64,000 bases of DNA from Patescibacteria group bacterium (GCA_026004435.1 BPJD01000001.1:124001-188000), one strand, 5' to 3'. Positions 37,101 through 45,314 are shown, counted from the first letter of the stretch. The notes: generated by a model not told the origin, from the sequence alone. Program-made: numbers and translations.

Positions 37101-39704
37101 AGCAGTCTTCTTGAAGCTTTAAATGATCTTTATTCATCACCTCAGACAATCGTTGATGCTTTTTGTGAGTTTTTTGTTAAAGAAAAAAATGAAATTAATG
37201 AAAATTTGCTTACTGAAATTGTCAAGATATTAAAAGAAACTGAAACTTTAAAAAAACTTCAACAACTTACACAACAATTTCCTCAAATCTCCGAGTGGTT
37301 AAATGATGAAGAAAGAACAAAAACTCTAAACCAAATAATAACCAACACTCTCTACGCCTACTTTTTTGCCGTAAAAGAAAAAAATTTTTCTTCATTATTG
37401 CAGGAAAAAATTTTCGACAGCTCACTTTTTTACTTTCTTGATTTTTCCCTAATAAATCCTAATTTTGATTATGATAATCTTGAACAAATTATTAACAATT
37501 TCCCAATTTCAGAAAATCTGCTCAAACACCAAAGATATTTTTATCTTATCAATGGTTTTTTTGCCTGGGAAAAAGATCCTCAAAAAAGAGCTTTGTTTTT
37601 AGAAAAACTTTTTAAGATAAAAAACAATCCTAACTATCAAAAATATTTGGAATCTATTCAAGAGTATAACCAAAAAAAAATACAAGAGTTTTTTTCTCAG
37701 CGAACAATTGATAAAGCCATCAAGGGTCGTGCTTTGTTTGAGTATCTAAAAAAAGAGGGCGCAATTGCCATAGAAACCGCTTCTTTTGAAAGTCTTGATA
37801 GTGAATGGGGGATAAATGATAAAAATTCTTCTCTTTTTGCTCGTCCTCAAGTGCCACTTACAGAAATTTTTTATCAGTATCATATTAAAGGAAATAGAGA
37901 TTGGCAAGCAATTGTTGAGAAAATTAATCAAGAAGCTTCCACTCCTCTCAATCTTGAAACTTTTCGTCAAGAGTTAATCAAAGAAGTTAGCGGACAGGCA
38001 ATTGAAGAAGGAGTGGCTAAACGAGAAATGATTCAAAATGCCGTTGATGCCATAAAAAAAAGAGATGACATCAGTGAAGGAAGAATTGATATTAAAATAA
38101 GGATAGCTGAAAAAGACGGGGAGGAGTATTTGGTTGAAGAATTTTCTGACAATGGTACCGGTGTTTTAAATTGGGTAAAGTTCTTTATCCCAGGAGAAAC
38201 AACCAAACTTAAAGGTGATGAAGGTTTTTTTGGCAGCGGTGCTTTTAAAATATTTGAAGGGTCTGATAGAGTAGATATTTTATCATCCGATGGCAAAAAC
38301 ACTTTTTACTTTCGCTTTGAATGGCAAAACAACAATCTCGTCATTACTGAATCTCAAATTATTCCTAATCACCAAGGAGAAAAAGGCACCTCAATCAGAC
38401 GAATAAAAAAGATAAAAGAAGACACAATTAAAGAAATTGAGGCAGGAATTATTGTTGATGACTATGTTGCTTTTGCCGGATTAATTGCTGATGAAACAGT
38501 AGAAGGCAAAACAATAAAAATCTCTTTAAACAACGAACCTCTTCATCTTCAAAAAGAAAAACGATTAGAAGAAGACTTTATGGAGTTTGGCCCAATTATT
38601 TTAGTGGAAAGTTCTCTTCCTCCAACCATTGCTCATGGAATCGGTTTAAGAATGAGCGATTTGAATGAGATGTATCTTGAGTATGTTCCTGAAGATTTAA
38701 AACAACTTTTAAAAGACAAAAAAATCTCAATTATTCTTCCTTCGTCTTTACCTTTAATAAAAGATAGAAGTAGAATTGCCAATGAAGAACATCTGCTTGA
38801 ACCTTTAAAAAGAAAAATTGCCGGTATGGTAATCAAATTGGCCGCTCAAGAACTTATTCAAAACTTTCGACAAAGAATCGCTCAAGGAGTATCAAAAATA
38901 ATCTGGAAACCAAAAGGTTTTCCAGATGACTGGTTTATTAATCCTCAATACTCATCTCTTTCCCCCTCTGATGTTAAAAAAATAATAGAAATAATAAGGA
39001 AACTAAACAGTGGTGAGATTTTAAACTACGAGGAGCTTAACATTTTAAATCAGCCTTTTGATGTTACCAGCAGATTGGCAATGGTTATTGTTCGCATTAA
39101 AGTTCCTTTAAAAGATGGTCGACAATCAAATCTCCTTGTTGAAATAAACAAAGTTAAAAGAACCAAAAAATTACGGCAAATTTACCGAAGAAAATTTGAT
39201 CCACAAGTAAGATCTAGTTTATCTTCGTCAATAAATGGAAAAATAGATTTACAAGGCATTTATACCACAAATGGAAAAATAGATTTAGGCATTGATACCA
39301 CTTTATTACAACAACCAGGATCTATAGATATAGATCAAGGAGTTGGGGTTGCAAATTCCTTTTTTGGTAAACGTGATGAAAAAGATGTTAATGAGCAATT
39401 GTTAACTGAAAAACAAAAAAAAATCCTTGACCAACTTAGAAAAATTGCCGCTCTTTTTGGATTATCAGTAATTCCAAAAAAAGATATTGGTGCAAATGGA
39501 TATTTTCATAACAAATATTTCGTAGTTGATATTTCTGTTTTGGATAAGCCATTACCCTATGCTGCTGCAATATTTTTGCATGAACTAGCTCATTTTGGCC
39601 CAATCTATAATGATCTTTTTACTAATCAAGTTAGTGGCGTCTTTGGCGAATTGTATTATTGGGTTTTAGATCAGGTTTTACAACAATATCCAAAAATGAA
39701 TTAG
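34140..39704 (+). CDS. Giant GHKL-WD40-GHKL-metallopeptidase protein (1854 aa)
   Basis: Domains in order: a helical N-terminus; a first GHKL-like ATPase region with EAVSNSIDAI (N box, near 194), GQWGRGIKML (near 215), ATGTTVTL (near 273) and a late DNGSGM (near 354); a helical and beta linker; seven WD40-like units (about 694-977), each with VSFSPDGQKIVYAG and VYLYDLQT; a helical region; a second, canonical GHKL ATPase with EMIQNAVDAI (near 1295), FSDNGTGV (near 1335), DEGFFGSGAFKIF (near 1360) and GEKGTSIRR; and a C-terminal zinc-peptidase motif FLHELAHFGP (His1814, Glu1815, His1818) with a possible third ligand Glu1837. No membrane helix is seen. In the first GHKL copy the Asp-box comes after the G2-like motif, so it is permuted or degenerate. 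I know no named family with this order. A sensor or chaperone-like conflict protein is an inference. Confidence 0.85.
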   Translation: MESQEQIKIQSLQQELIKTLLTTLVENPTSSFRQQWADLLRNNGDKQKVLNFDQYPTLSSLLNSLSFSSKRALFQCLFRELQEKEITSAEKLIRFLRELRAPQIQERIRIIYNLPYFVDLDFLKVLMMQVRTGSISLEDFLKLLGENGQVSNKRIKEELEQKTERKITHFPKDRRAEITRQYQSPEPLKQSIAEAVSNSIDAILTKQGIERSIGQWGRGIKMLTAYLDHPQDSIVVTTTKDNQTWQIEIKKGGDGRFYLRSEKIDQPKEEQEATGTTVTLQKQPLDEDFLELLKINLKTRFRFTPDVEIKINDEPINDYANLINLSTNKPLKREKTLGNVDISLKPNQVSIKDNGSGMTPDQLLSMFIPNLGSKPFIEITQDNRHLFLPLVEVFYEETRPEKEEACIYFSRNREVIFSIRLDDKLNLFNQPLFFELGPLLESSDARLQIKINDNFKEAIKKTIDLVVEGETESLTKIQVLNTLTVYLLKSGGEKLGDKRQQTFFITQDIITYCQEKIAPLIEDLTHKGYRFIPNNPEFSYLKISTDPKTIFLDSHLFYFKPQKIPDFEQIPPSIFQSSTGKKLFLADFKEEAPSPIIAYENGFFIDKKVWQKLLDLKEKSPQDFEVLLTALNLRLNPVSTSYDPYEEPLKNLQNIIVFKDQIQEESESQETKLPLWLTSEQKEKIKNTFEGIKEIADYGNSVNSVSFSPDGQKIVYAGKSGKVYLYDLQTKESKSIADYGSWVISVSFSPDGQKIVYAGEDGKVYLYDLQTQELKLIANYRNRRWVISVSFSPDGQNIVYAGSGGTVYLYDLQTQESKLIADYRSGVNSVSFSPDGQKIVYTGEGGTVYLYDLQTQESKLIANYRSWVISVSFSPDGQKIVCAVIGGQVYLYDFQTKESKSIANCGSSVNSVSFSPDGQKIVYADTDGTVYLYDLQTKESKSIADYRSWVNSVSFSPDGQKIVYAGKSGKVYEATVDYKINFTFSKASSLLEALNDLYSSPQTIVDAFCEFFVKEKNEINENLLTEIVKILKETETLKKLQQLTQQFPQISEWLNDEERTKTLNQIITNTLYAYFFAVKEKNFSSLLQEKIFDSSLFYFLDFSLINPNFDYDNLEQIINNFPISENLLKHQRYFYLINGFFAWEKDPQKRALFLEKLFKIKNNPNYQKYLESIQEYNQKKIQEFFSQRTIDKAIKGRALFEYLKKEGAIAIETASFESLDSEWGINDKNSSLFARPQVPLTEIFYQYHIKGNRDWQAIVEKINQEASTPLNLETFRQELIKEVSGQAIEEGVAKREMIQNAVDAIKKRDDISEGRIDIKIRIAEKDGEEYLVEEFSDNGTGVLNWVKFFIPGETTKLKGDEGFFGSGAFKIFEGSDRVDILSSDGKNTFYFRFEWQNNNLVITESQIIPNHQGEKGTSIRRIKKIKEDTIKEIEAGIIVDDYVAFAGLIADETVEGKTIKISLNNEPLHLQKEKRLEEDFMEFGPIILVESSLPPTIAHGIGLRMSDLNEMYLEYVPEDLKQLLKDKKISIILPSSLPLIKDRSRIANEEHLLEPLKRKIAGMVIKLAAQELIQNFRQRIAQGVSKIIWKPKGFPDDWFINPQYSSLSPSDVKKIIEIIRKLNSGEILNYEELNILNQPFDVTSRLAMVIVRIKVPLKDGRQSNLLVEINKVKRTKKLRQIYRRKFDPQVRSSLSSSINGKIDLQGIYTTNGKIDLGIDTTLLQQPGSIDIDQGVGVANSFFGKRDEKDVNEQLLTEKQKKILDQLRKIAALFGLSVIPKKDIGANGYFHNKYFVVDISVLDKPLPYAAAIFLHELAHFGPIYNDLFTNQVSGVFGELYYWVLDQVLQQYPKMN
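36220..37070 (+). repeat. Seven near-identical WD40-coding repeats (about 120 bp)
   Basis: Seven in-frame units of about 120 bp (the third is about 6 bp longer) encode one WD40 blade each. The framework DNA is almost the same in each. Changes cluster at two sites per unit: the blade-top residues before VNSVSF or VISVSF (YGNS, YGSW, YRNRRW, YRSG, YRSW, CGSS, YRSW) and those after VYAG (KSGK, EDGK, SGGT, EGGT, VIGGQ, DTDGT, KSGK). Confidence 0.9.
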
Positions 39705-39711
39705 GGAGTAG

Positions 39712-39732
39712 TAAAATAGATTTATTACAAAA
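39712..39732 (+). repeat. 21-bp direct repeat, right copy
   Basis: This is an exact copy of 34099-34119, 7 nt after the giant gene's stop. It is followed, as on the left, by an AT-rich stretch and an ATG (39756), but that short frame runs into the GC-rich folded element and looks truncated. Confidence 0.8.
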
Positions 39733-39826
39733 GCCGATAATTAAATAAATTTAGCATGACAGTAAAAAAAGAAACTAAATATTATAACATTGTATTAATA
39801 AATCTTTCGAGGCGGACTCGCAATTT

Positions 39827-39953
39827 CGCACAACGTTTGCGTATATCTGATGTCCCGCTTTTCCATAATTTTACAATAAAGTGGGATATGGGTTGAGGCT
39901 CTGCAAGAGCCGAGCCAGATATACGCTGTTGTCCGACCCGAGCGACCATCGGG
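39827..39953. other. GC-rich folded element, attC-like three-way hairpin
   Basis: An outer stem pairs ACAAC plus GCGTATATCTG (39830-39849) with CAGATATACGC plus GTTGT (39916-39932). Inside are two hairpins: TCCCGCTTT/AAAGTGGGA (39853-39886, one G-T pair) and GGCTCT/AGAGCC (39897-39911). A further hairpin CCCGA/TCGGG follows at 39937-39953. GC content is far above the surroundings. The long imperfect palindrome with matched outer GTTGT/ACAAC resembles integron attC sites, but the core GTTGTCC does not fit GTTRRRY well. A structured RNA is an alternative. The rest of 39733-40073 holds no convincing gene. Confidence 0.5.
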
Positions 39954-40073
39954 AGCGAGAGCGCAACGATGCAAGCCCTTAGGCGTAGCGGAGGCGCAGT
40001 GTATTTTTTTGAAAATTTTTATCTATATTTGTTGAAGGATTTTTTATCTGAAATTTTGATTTTTTTGTTTGAA

Positions 40074-40820
40074 TTAATCTGTGAATTTAAAGGTTGAGAG
40101 GATTTGTTCAAGATTAGATTTTGCAAGGTTAATATCATCTAATGGATAATCGTAACTTATAAGTATTTGATTAGCTGGTAGTAGACCCTCGGGTTTATCT
40201 TCAAGCGGGATTAAAACAAAGGTATTGCCGCGGTTCGTAAACTCCTCAGGATTATCACACATTTCAGAAGGACCGACACCATCGGCTGTTGTGGCAACCT
40301 TAGTACCAACAAAAATTTCCTTCTGTTCACCGTATTTATAACAATAACCGAATCCAGTCACACGGTAAACATGAATACTAATTGTATGCCCATTAGCTAT
40401 ATTGGACAGAAAAAATATAGGAGCATCTGGGTCTTGATAAACATCGTTGATCTTCCAATTCTGAGGATAACTAAAACTAAATTTATATTTTCCGTTACTA
40501 TACGTCTTCAGATTTGCGGAGGATTCGTTTGTCGGTGTTGGTGACGACTCTAATGTTGGAGATAGTTGAGGATTTGATTTTGTTTCGTTTATCATTGAAA
40601 TTTGTTTTTCTAAAGAAGTAATCTTTTGTTCTAGGCTGCTGATAGCTTTTTCACTTGCAGATTTTTGCCAAAAGTAGACAGCTGGTCCTATTATCATTGC
40701 TGTCAGTAACACACTAATGACAATAAAGATTAGAGGCCTACTATTGGCTGGACTGGCTTGTTGAGGTTGAGCCTGTGTACTCATTGAAGTATGATTTAAT
40801 GATGATTCGTTAGTTTCCAT
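40074..40820 (-). CDS. Membrane-anchored protein with PsbP-like/YPxNW domain
   Basis: This 248-residue protein has a Gln/Pro/Ser-rich cytoplasmic start, one membrane helix (PLIFIVISVLLTAMIIGPAVYFW), a short coiled coil (SSLEQKITSLEKQISMINE) and a Ser/Pro/Thr linker. A C-terminal domain beginning YKFSFSYPQNWKI follows, common in surface proteins of such genomes, with two Cys. TATAAA ends 5 nt before ATG. The broken gene at 51718 has a similar layout. No function is assigned. Upstream, 40821-41074 has no gene. Confidence 0.65.
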   Translation of the reverse strand: METNESSLNHTSMSTQAQPQQASPANSRPLIFIVISVLLTAMIIGPAVYFWQKSASEKAISSLEQKITSLEKQISMINETKSNPQLSPTLESSPTPTNESSANLKTYSNGKYKFSFSYPQNWKINDVYQDPDAPIFFLSNIANGHTISIHVYRVTGFGYCYKYGEQKEIFVGTKVATTADGVGPSEMCDNPEEFTNRGNTFVLIPLEDKPEGLLPANQILISYDYPLDDINLAKSNLEQILSTFKFTD

Positions 40821-41074
40821 ATTTATTTATAATTCAAGCGTACTTCTGTAAAAAAATCAAAATTTCATTCCTTTATTTTAATCCTTCAACACCTTTTTCT
40901 CAAAAATTTTCAGAAAAATATGTCGTACAACTCTTTTCTATACGAATTGTTTGTACAATACTGACCTTTTAGTTGCATATTATACCAACTTAATATATAT
41001 AATCATAAACGACATTACAATTGTCTATTTATTAGTTTTAGTTTACCAATTTTTATTAAAAATATGCAAGAAAA

Positions 41075-41559
41075 TATATAAGTCGGTTACATCGGTAACA
41101 CTCTCATTAGCCTATAATTTTCATTATACCATTCAACTGGTGATTGATAATTAAGTGATTGCTGATATCTTATAAGATTGTAAAAGATTAACTATTCGGT
41201 TAATCTCTTGTTTGCATCTGTAAGGTCTGTCTCTGTTAATAAATCTTCAAAATATTCATCCTCCTGCATAAACTTCTTCTGTAAGCTCCTAGTAAATTTT
41301 TCATGTACTTTTTGCTTTGGCAAAATCAATTGTTTTTCTTCTTCTTCTTTTCTTTGGCCTTCTAGAAAGCATCCTTGTTTTGGTGAAACTTTTAATCAAA
41401 AGTCCTGGGAGACTATGTCCTGAACCGAACTTGTTCTGGTTTAGGATTATATTGTATAGAGAATGTCCCTGCATCTTTTAATTATTCTTTACCTAATTCC
41501 ATAGCGTTTGATGATATAAGTTGATATAGAAGTGTTAGCTATGTATCTCAACTTGCGCA
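41075..41559 (-). mobile_element. 485-bp non-autonomous element, copy R2
   Basis: This is nearly identical to the copy at 55224 in reverse orientation, with exactly the same 485-bp length. Ends: TATATAAGTCGG at 41075 (one base off the TGTATAAGT consensus) and ...ACTTGCGCA at 41559. No target duplication is visible. The inside holds only the C-terminal part of a DDE integrase with stops. A small open frame on the opposite strand is a shadow. Confidence 0.85.
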
Positions 41560-41646
41560 ACAACTCTAATATATTTTTATTGTATATAGGTTAAAAATTT
41601 AAATCGGGTTGCAAATATAAAATCTTATAGTAAAATATGTTTTGCC

Positions 41647-41703
41647 ATGAAAAGTAAGTTGGTTTTATCACTTATAGTCCTTTTTATTCTTGTCCTTGCC
41701 TAA
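41647..41703 (+). CDS. Short hydrophobic ORF (18 aa), leader-peptide-like
   Basis: The frame reads MKSKLVLSLIVLFILVLA and stops at TAA 41701. TTGCAA, 16 bp and TAAAAT lie just upstream. It is followed 45 nt later by a strong terminator and then the GCS2-like gene. It could be a leader peptide or the stub of a truncated exported protein. Confidence 0.35.
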   Translation: MKSKLVLSLIVLFILVLA

Positions 41704-41748
41704 AGCGGGCGGGAGGATGATAGGTGATAAAAACCAATCTTTAAAATA

Positions 41749-41773
41749 CCCCGCCCTAAAGGCGGGGTTTTTT
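41749..41773 (+). terminator. Strong intrinsic terminator upstream of the GCS2-like gene
   Basis: CCCCGCC, loop CTAAA, GGCGGGG, then seven T is a textbook rho-independent terminator. It lies between the short ORF ending at 41703 and ATG 41801, so it either ends a short transcript or acts as an attenuator. Confidence 0.85.
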
Positions 41774-41800
41774 ATTGATAAGTTTTACAAAGTTTTAAAT

Positions 41801-43657
41801 ATGGAAAAAGGATCAGGTTATCTTGAATATGGTTTATCTAACTTGCCTGTAAGGATTCCTGAATGGCCTGCAGAAGATTCAAAGCATAGGGTTCCTAATT
41901 ATGTTATTTCTCCTGATCAAGCTAAACAGATATTAAAGAGATTAAAAGAATCTTATCCAGATCTTTTTACTGAAGATCCATATGAAAATGGAAATGGAAA
42001 TGGGCAGAAGGAGACAAAGGTCTCTGAATGGATAGAGAGTCCGTGTAGAGATAATAATAAAGGTTGTGTTTACTTTGATGAGCAAGGTAGACCTTGGTTG
42101 GTAAAACATCCAAACTGGTGCGATCCAAGGGTTGCACATGAAAGGTTTGAAAAACCTGGTTTAGTGCCAGATTCAGCTGTTTACCCGATAGATGTAGTTC
42201 CAAGAGATTTAACTGTTGAGAGAAAGTTGGTCAATCCGCCAGAAAGATCAGAAGCTGCTGGATGTGAGCTGGAGTTTGCAGTTGGTAAATTTACAGGAAA
42301 TAAGGTTGTTCCTATTAATATCCAATATGTTTTAGATGATTTTAAAAAGTTTAGAGTTTCGGCTTCTATCGAGGGTTGGTTTTCTCAGTTTGAACATCCT
42401 TCTAAACCAAAGTGCACGTATTCGTCATTCTCTGATCATAGAGAAGTGTTGGTAAAAGGACTTTTAGTTATTTCAAAAACTTTAGGACCTTTTGATACAT
42501 ATCTGCTTCCTACAGGGGTTATGCCCTACTCAGGTATTGGCCAACCAAATTTTGAAAATCCTCATGTAAGGAATGTTTTAACTAAAGGTTTGGAAGTTTC
42601 TTTAGAGAGAGAATTAGATCTTGAAGAAGCCGCAGATATTTTAGCTAAATATGGTGTTAATGGTTTGCACATTACTGTAAATCTAAAAAAGGATGAAAAT
42701 GGTTTTGTGGGGGATGAAAGATTAAAAAGGGTTTTTGAGTTAACACATTCTCCTATTTCTTTTTTGTTAAAATCTTTGACCTTAAGCGGTAATCTGGAGT
42801 CTGCAGAAGCTTTAGTATTAGAAAGATTGTCTTATCGTGATATTCACAGAGCCGAGCTTCCAACAGCAAGGGTGGGTAGGGTGCGTCGACTTTTTGATGA
42901 GGAAGTTGTCACAGCTTTTGAGGAAGGTAAAGCTCCTTCTTTGGAAAGGGCTTCTCTTTGCGATGAGGAGGGTAAACCTGCCCGAGGCGTGCATAATCCT
43001 TTGGGAAGGCAGAAACAGTCGGGCAGAAATGAGTTTACAGCCTTTGATATTGAACCTAATGTAGATAAAATTTTGGCCTTGGAGTGTTTATTGTCATTGT
43101 TTACAACAGTGGTTGATAAGGCTGTTTTGGAAGGAAAGGAAGATTGGTTAATGGAAGGAATTGACGATGGTAAGAAATATTTGTTTTTTTCTTTTTTATC
43201 TAATGATAAAGAGTACAAACAATTATCTGATCTTGTTGAAACATATGGTGTTGATGGGTTGATTAAAATTAATAAAGAGCTTAAAACCGTTGGAGAAATA
43301 ATCCTTAATTTTATTGATTTTGTTCAGACAAAAGCTGAAGAATCCGGTATATTAAGTGAAGATTCCAATGAAGAGAAGGAGCTATTAAATTATTTGAGAT
43401 ATATAATAGGAAAACATTTAGAAGGCAGAACAGCTGATACTTTTGAGGAATATTTAGATCCTGAATCAGAACTTTATGCTGTAGGAACTGTTTCGGAAAT
43501 AGCCCGAAAACGCTATAAAGCTTTGCAAGAACAAGGTTTTGAAGGTGAGCAGGCTCGCATTCAGATTCTAAGGGAATTAGCTGTTGCTTATAAAAATCAT
43601 TTAGAAAAATTATATAATCAAATGAAAAATGAAAGCGAAGCGGAAAGAAATCCTTAA
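41801..43657 (+). CDS. GCS2-like carboxylate-amine ligase superfamily protein
   Basis: This is about 618 residues from ATG 41801; the upstream frame would cross the terminator. Central motifs resemble glutamate-cysteine ligase type 2/YbdK: AAGCELEFAVG (near 150), TYLLPTGVMPYSG (near 245) and NGLHITVNLKKD (near 287). A long C-terminal helical part is extra. Such enzymes join an amine to a carboxylate with ATP. The next gene is an M20 peptidase overlapping by 29 nt, so the pair may form and trim one amide product. The match is distant. Confidence 0.55.
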   Translation: MEKGSGYLEYGLSNLPVRIPEWPAEDSKHRVPNYVISPDQAKQILKRLKESYPDLFTEDPYENGNGNGQKETKVSEWIESPCRDNNKGCVYFDEQGRPWLVKHPNWCDPRVAHERFEKPGLVPDSAVYPIDVVPRDLTVERKLVNPPERSEAAGCELEFAVGKFTGNKVVPINIQYVLDDFKKFRVSASIEGWFSQFEHPSKPKCTYSSFSDHREVLVKGLLVISKTLGPFDTYLLPTGVMPYSGIGQPNFENPHVRNVLTKGLEVSLERELDLEEAADILAKYGVNGLHITVNLKKDENGFVGDERLKRVFELTHSPISFLLKSLTLSGNLESAEALVLERLSYRDIHRAELPTARVGRVRRLFDEEVVTAFEEGKAPSLERASLCDEEGKPARGVHNPLGRQKQSGRNEFTAFDIEPNVDKILALECLLSLFTTVVDKAVLEGKEDWLMEGIDDGKKYLFFSFLSNDKEYKQLSDLVETYGVDGLIKINKELKTVGEIILNFIDFVQTKAEESGILSEDSNEEKELLNYLRYIIGKHLEGRTADTFEEYLDPESELYAVGTVSEIARKRYKALQEQGFEGEQARIQILRELAVAYKNHLEKLYNQMKNESEAERNP

Positions 43658-44711
43658 ATTATCAGAAAGATTAATTAAAGTAAAATCTGTAAGTAGCAAC
43701 TATAAGGGATTAAAAGCTGTTCTTGCAGAGGTTGAAAAAGAGGTAGATAAGTTTTTTGTGAAATCATTTTCAAAATCTAAATCTCCCAGCCTTTTGGTTT
43801 ATAGCTCTGCTAGTTTACCTAAAAAATTCAAAGTAATCTTAAACGCTCATCTGGATGTTGTTCCGGGCAGGCCGCAGCAGTTTAAGCCTAAGGTGAATAA
43901 GGGAAGGCTTTATGGACGAGGTGCTTATGATATGAAAGCAGCAGCTGCGGTTGAGATCTTGGTGTTTAAAGAGCTTGCAAAAAAACTCCCCTACCCTATT
44001 GGGTTACAGCTTGTGACAGATGAGGAGGTTGGTGGATTTGCCGGAACAAAGCATCAGATTGAAAAAGGAGTCAGGGCTGATTTTGTAATTGCAGGAGAGC
44101 CAACGGACTTAGAGATTAATAACGCGGCAAAGGGAATCATCTGGGCAAAGGTTTATGCAACAGGAGTTTCTGCGCATGGAGCTTATCCTTGGCTGGGTGA
44201 AAATGCAATTTTAATAATAAATAAATTTCTTGATGAGCTTTTAAAAATTTATCCTGTTCCCAGATCTGAGGTTTGGAGTACAACTGTGAATGTAGCAAGC
44301 ATTCAAACAGAGAACACCTCCTATAATACAGTGCCGGATAAAGCTTTTGTTTTGCTTGATATTCGCTATATACCTGATGATAAGGAGAAGGTTTTGGAAG
44401 ATCTTAAAAGTTTAGCTAAAAAGTACAAACTTGATCTGGAGATAGTTTTGAAAGAACCTGAACATTTTACTCCCAAGACAGATCCTAATATTTTTCTGCT
44501 CCAAAAGGCAACTACGAAGATTAGAGGCAGAAAATCAAGGATTGTTGTAAAGCACGGAGGATCTGATATCAGGCATTATAATGCAGTCGGGTGCGAAGGA
44601 ATAACCTTTGGTCCTGTTGGTGCAGGCCATCATACCGAGGAGGAATGGGTTGATATTCAAAGCCTTGAGGATTTTTACCTTATCTTAAAGGAATATCTTC
44701 TTTCGCTATAG
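43629..44711 (+). CDS. M20-family metallopeptidase/deacylase (ArgE/DapE-like)
   Basis: This 360-residue enzyme has the two-zinc site: NAHLDVVPG (His and catalytic Asp), GRGAYDMKAA (bridging Asp), TDEEVGGFAG (catalytic Glu pair), AGEPTD, and the late KHGGSDIRHYNAVG. A dimerisation domain with ATGVSAHGAYPWLGENAI lies between. It removes acyl or amino-acyl groups from a small amide. Substrate class cannot be fixed; pairing with the ligase gene suggests a shared pathway. Confidence 0.88.
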   Translation: MKAKRKEILKLSERLIKVKSVSSNYKGLKAVLAEVEKEVDKFFVKSFSKSKSPSLLVYSSASLPKKFKVILNAHLDVVPGRPQQFKPKVNKGRLYGRGAYDMKAAAAVEILVFKELAKKLPYPIGLQLVTDEEVGGFAGTKHQIEKGVRADFVIAGEPTDLEINNAAKGIIWAKVYATGVSAHGAYPWLGENAILIINKFLDELLKIYPVPRSEVWSTTVNVASIQTENTSYNTVPDKAFVLLDIRYIPDDKEKVLEDLKSLAKKYKLDLEIVLKEPEHFTPKTDPNIFLLQKATTKIRGRKSRIVVKHGGSDIRHYNAVGCEGITFGPVGAGHHTEEEWVDIQSLEDFYLILKEYLLSL

Positions 44712-44790
44712 CTTTTTTATTTATATTGTCTAGTTTCAGTTGTATAATTTAATCAATATTTAATGCATACAAAAAGAATTTCTTATTTTA

Positions 44791-45314
44791 ATGAGAAATC
44801 TATTAAAAAAAGGGGATGTTCTTTACTGGGTTCAGACAGGCTTAAGAGTAAATTATAACTATAGTCTTAAGTTTGCTATTGAAAAGGCAAATGAGTTAAA
44901 GAAACCTCTTTTGGTCTATTTTGTCTTAAAAGAGTTTGCGTGGGGAAATTTAAGGCAGTATGAATTTTTAAAACAAGGAACATTTGAGTTTAAGAACAAT
45001 TTAGAAAAAACAGGAGTTAATTTTTTAATCGAAAAAGGTGATTTTGATTTGGTTCTTAAAAGGTCTAAAATACTTGCTTAGTTGTTTCTGACTATGGTTA
45101 TCTAAAGGGGCAGAGAGCTTGGAGGAAAAGTCTGGCTTCTAGTTTAATTCAAGCTTTTTATGAGATAGAATCTGATCTTTTGATCCCTATAAGATTTATT
45201 TCTTCCAAATCAGTAACCTATGCTTTTCAAATTAGGAAAAAAGTTTTTGACCTGCTGATAAATTTTGTAAAAGACTTTTCCCTACCCCATCTTAAAAATA
45301 CTCAGAAAATGTAA
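44791..45314 (+). pseudogene. Photolyase (class II-like) N-terminal remnant
   Basis: The first 96 codons encode an antenna-type N-terminus: VLYWVQTGLRVNYNYSLKFA and KKPLLVYFVLKEF match DNA photolyases of the class II type. After a frameshift near 45080 it continues VSDYGYLKGQRAWRKSLA..., then is lost near 45314. The FAD-binding C-terminal domain is missing, so it is non-functional. Confidence 0.75.

Noticed and set aside
39756-39896. Short ORF starting at 39756 after the right 21-bp repeat
   Set aside because: Its second half runs through the folded GC-rich element and has no protein-like pattern; it is probably a truncated start or chance.
40920-40975. Operator-like GTACAA inverted repeat upstream of the gene at 40820
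   Set aside because: Arms are short and imperfect and lie far from the promoter at 40825-40850; not convincing.
41208-41423. Open frame of 71 codons in element R2 (and its twins in R1 and R3)
   Set aside because: It is antisense to the integrase remnant and Ser/Cys/Phe-rich, as expected of a shadow frame; it has no start signals.
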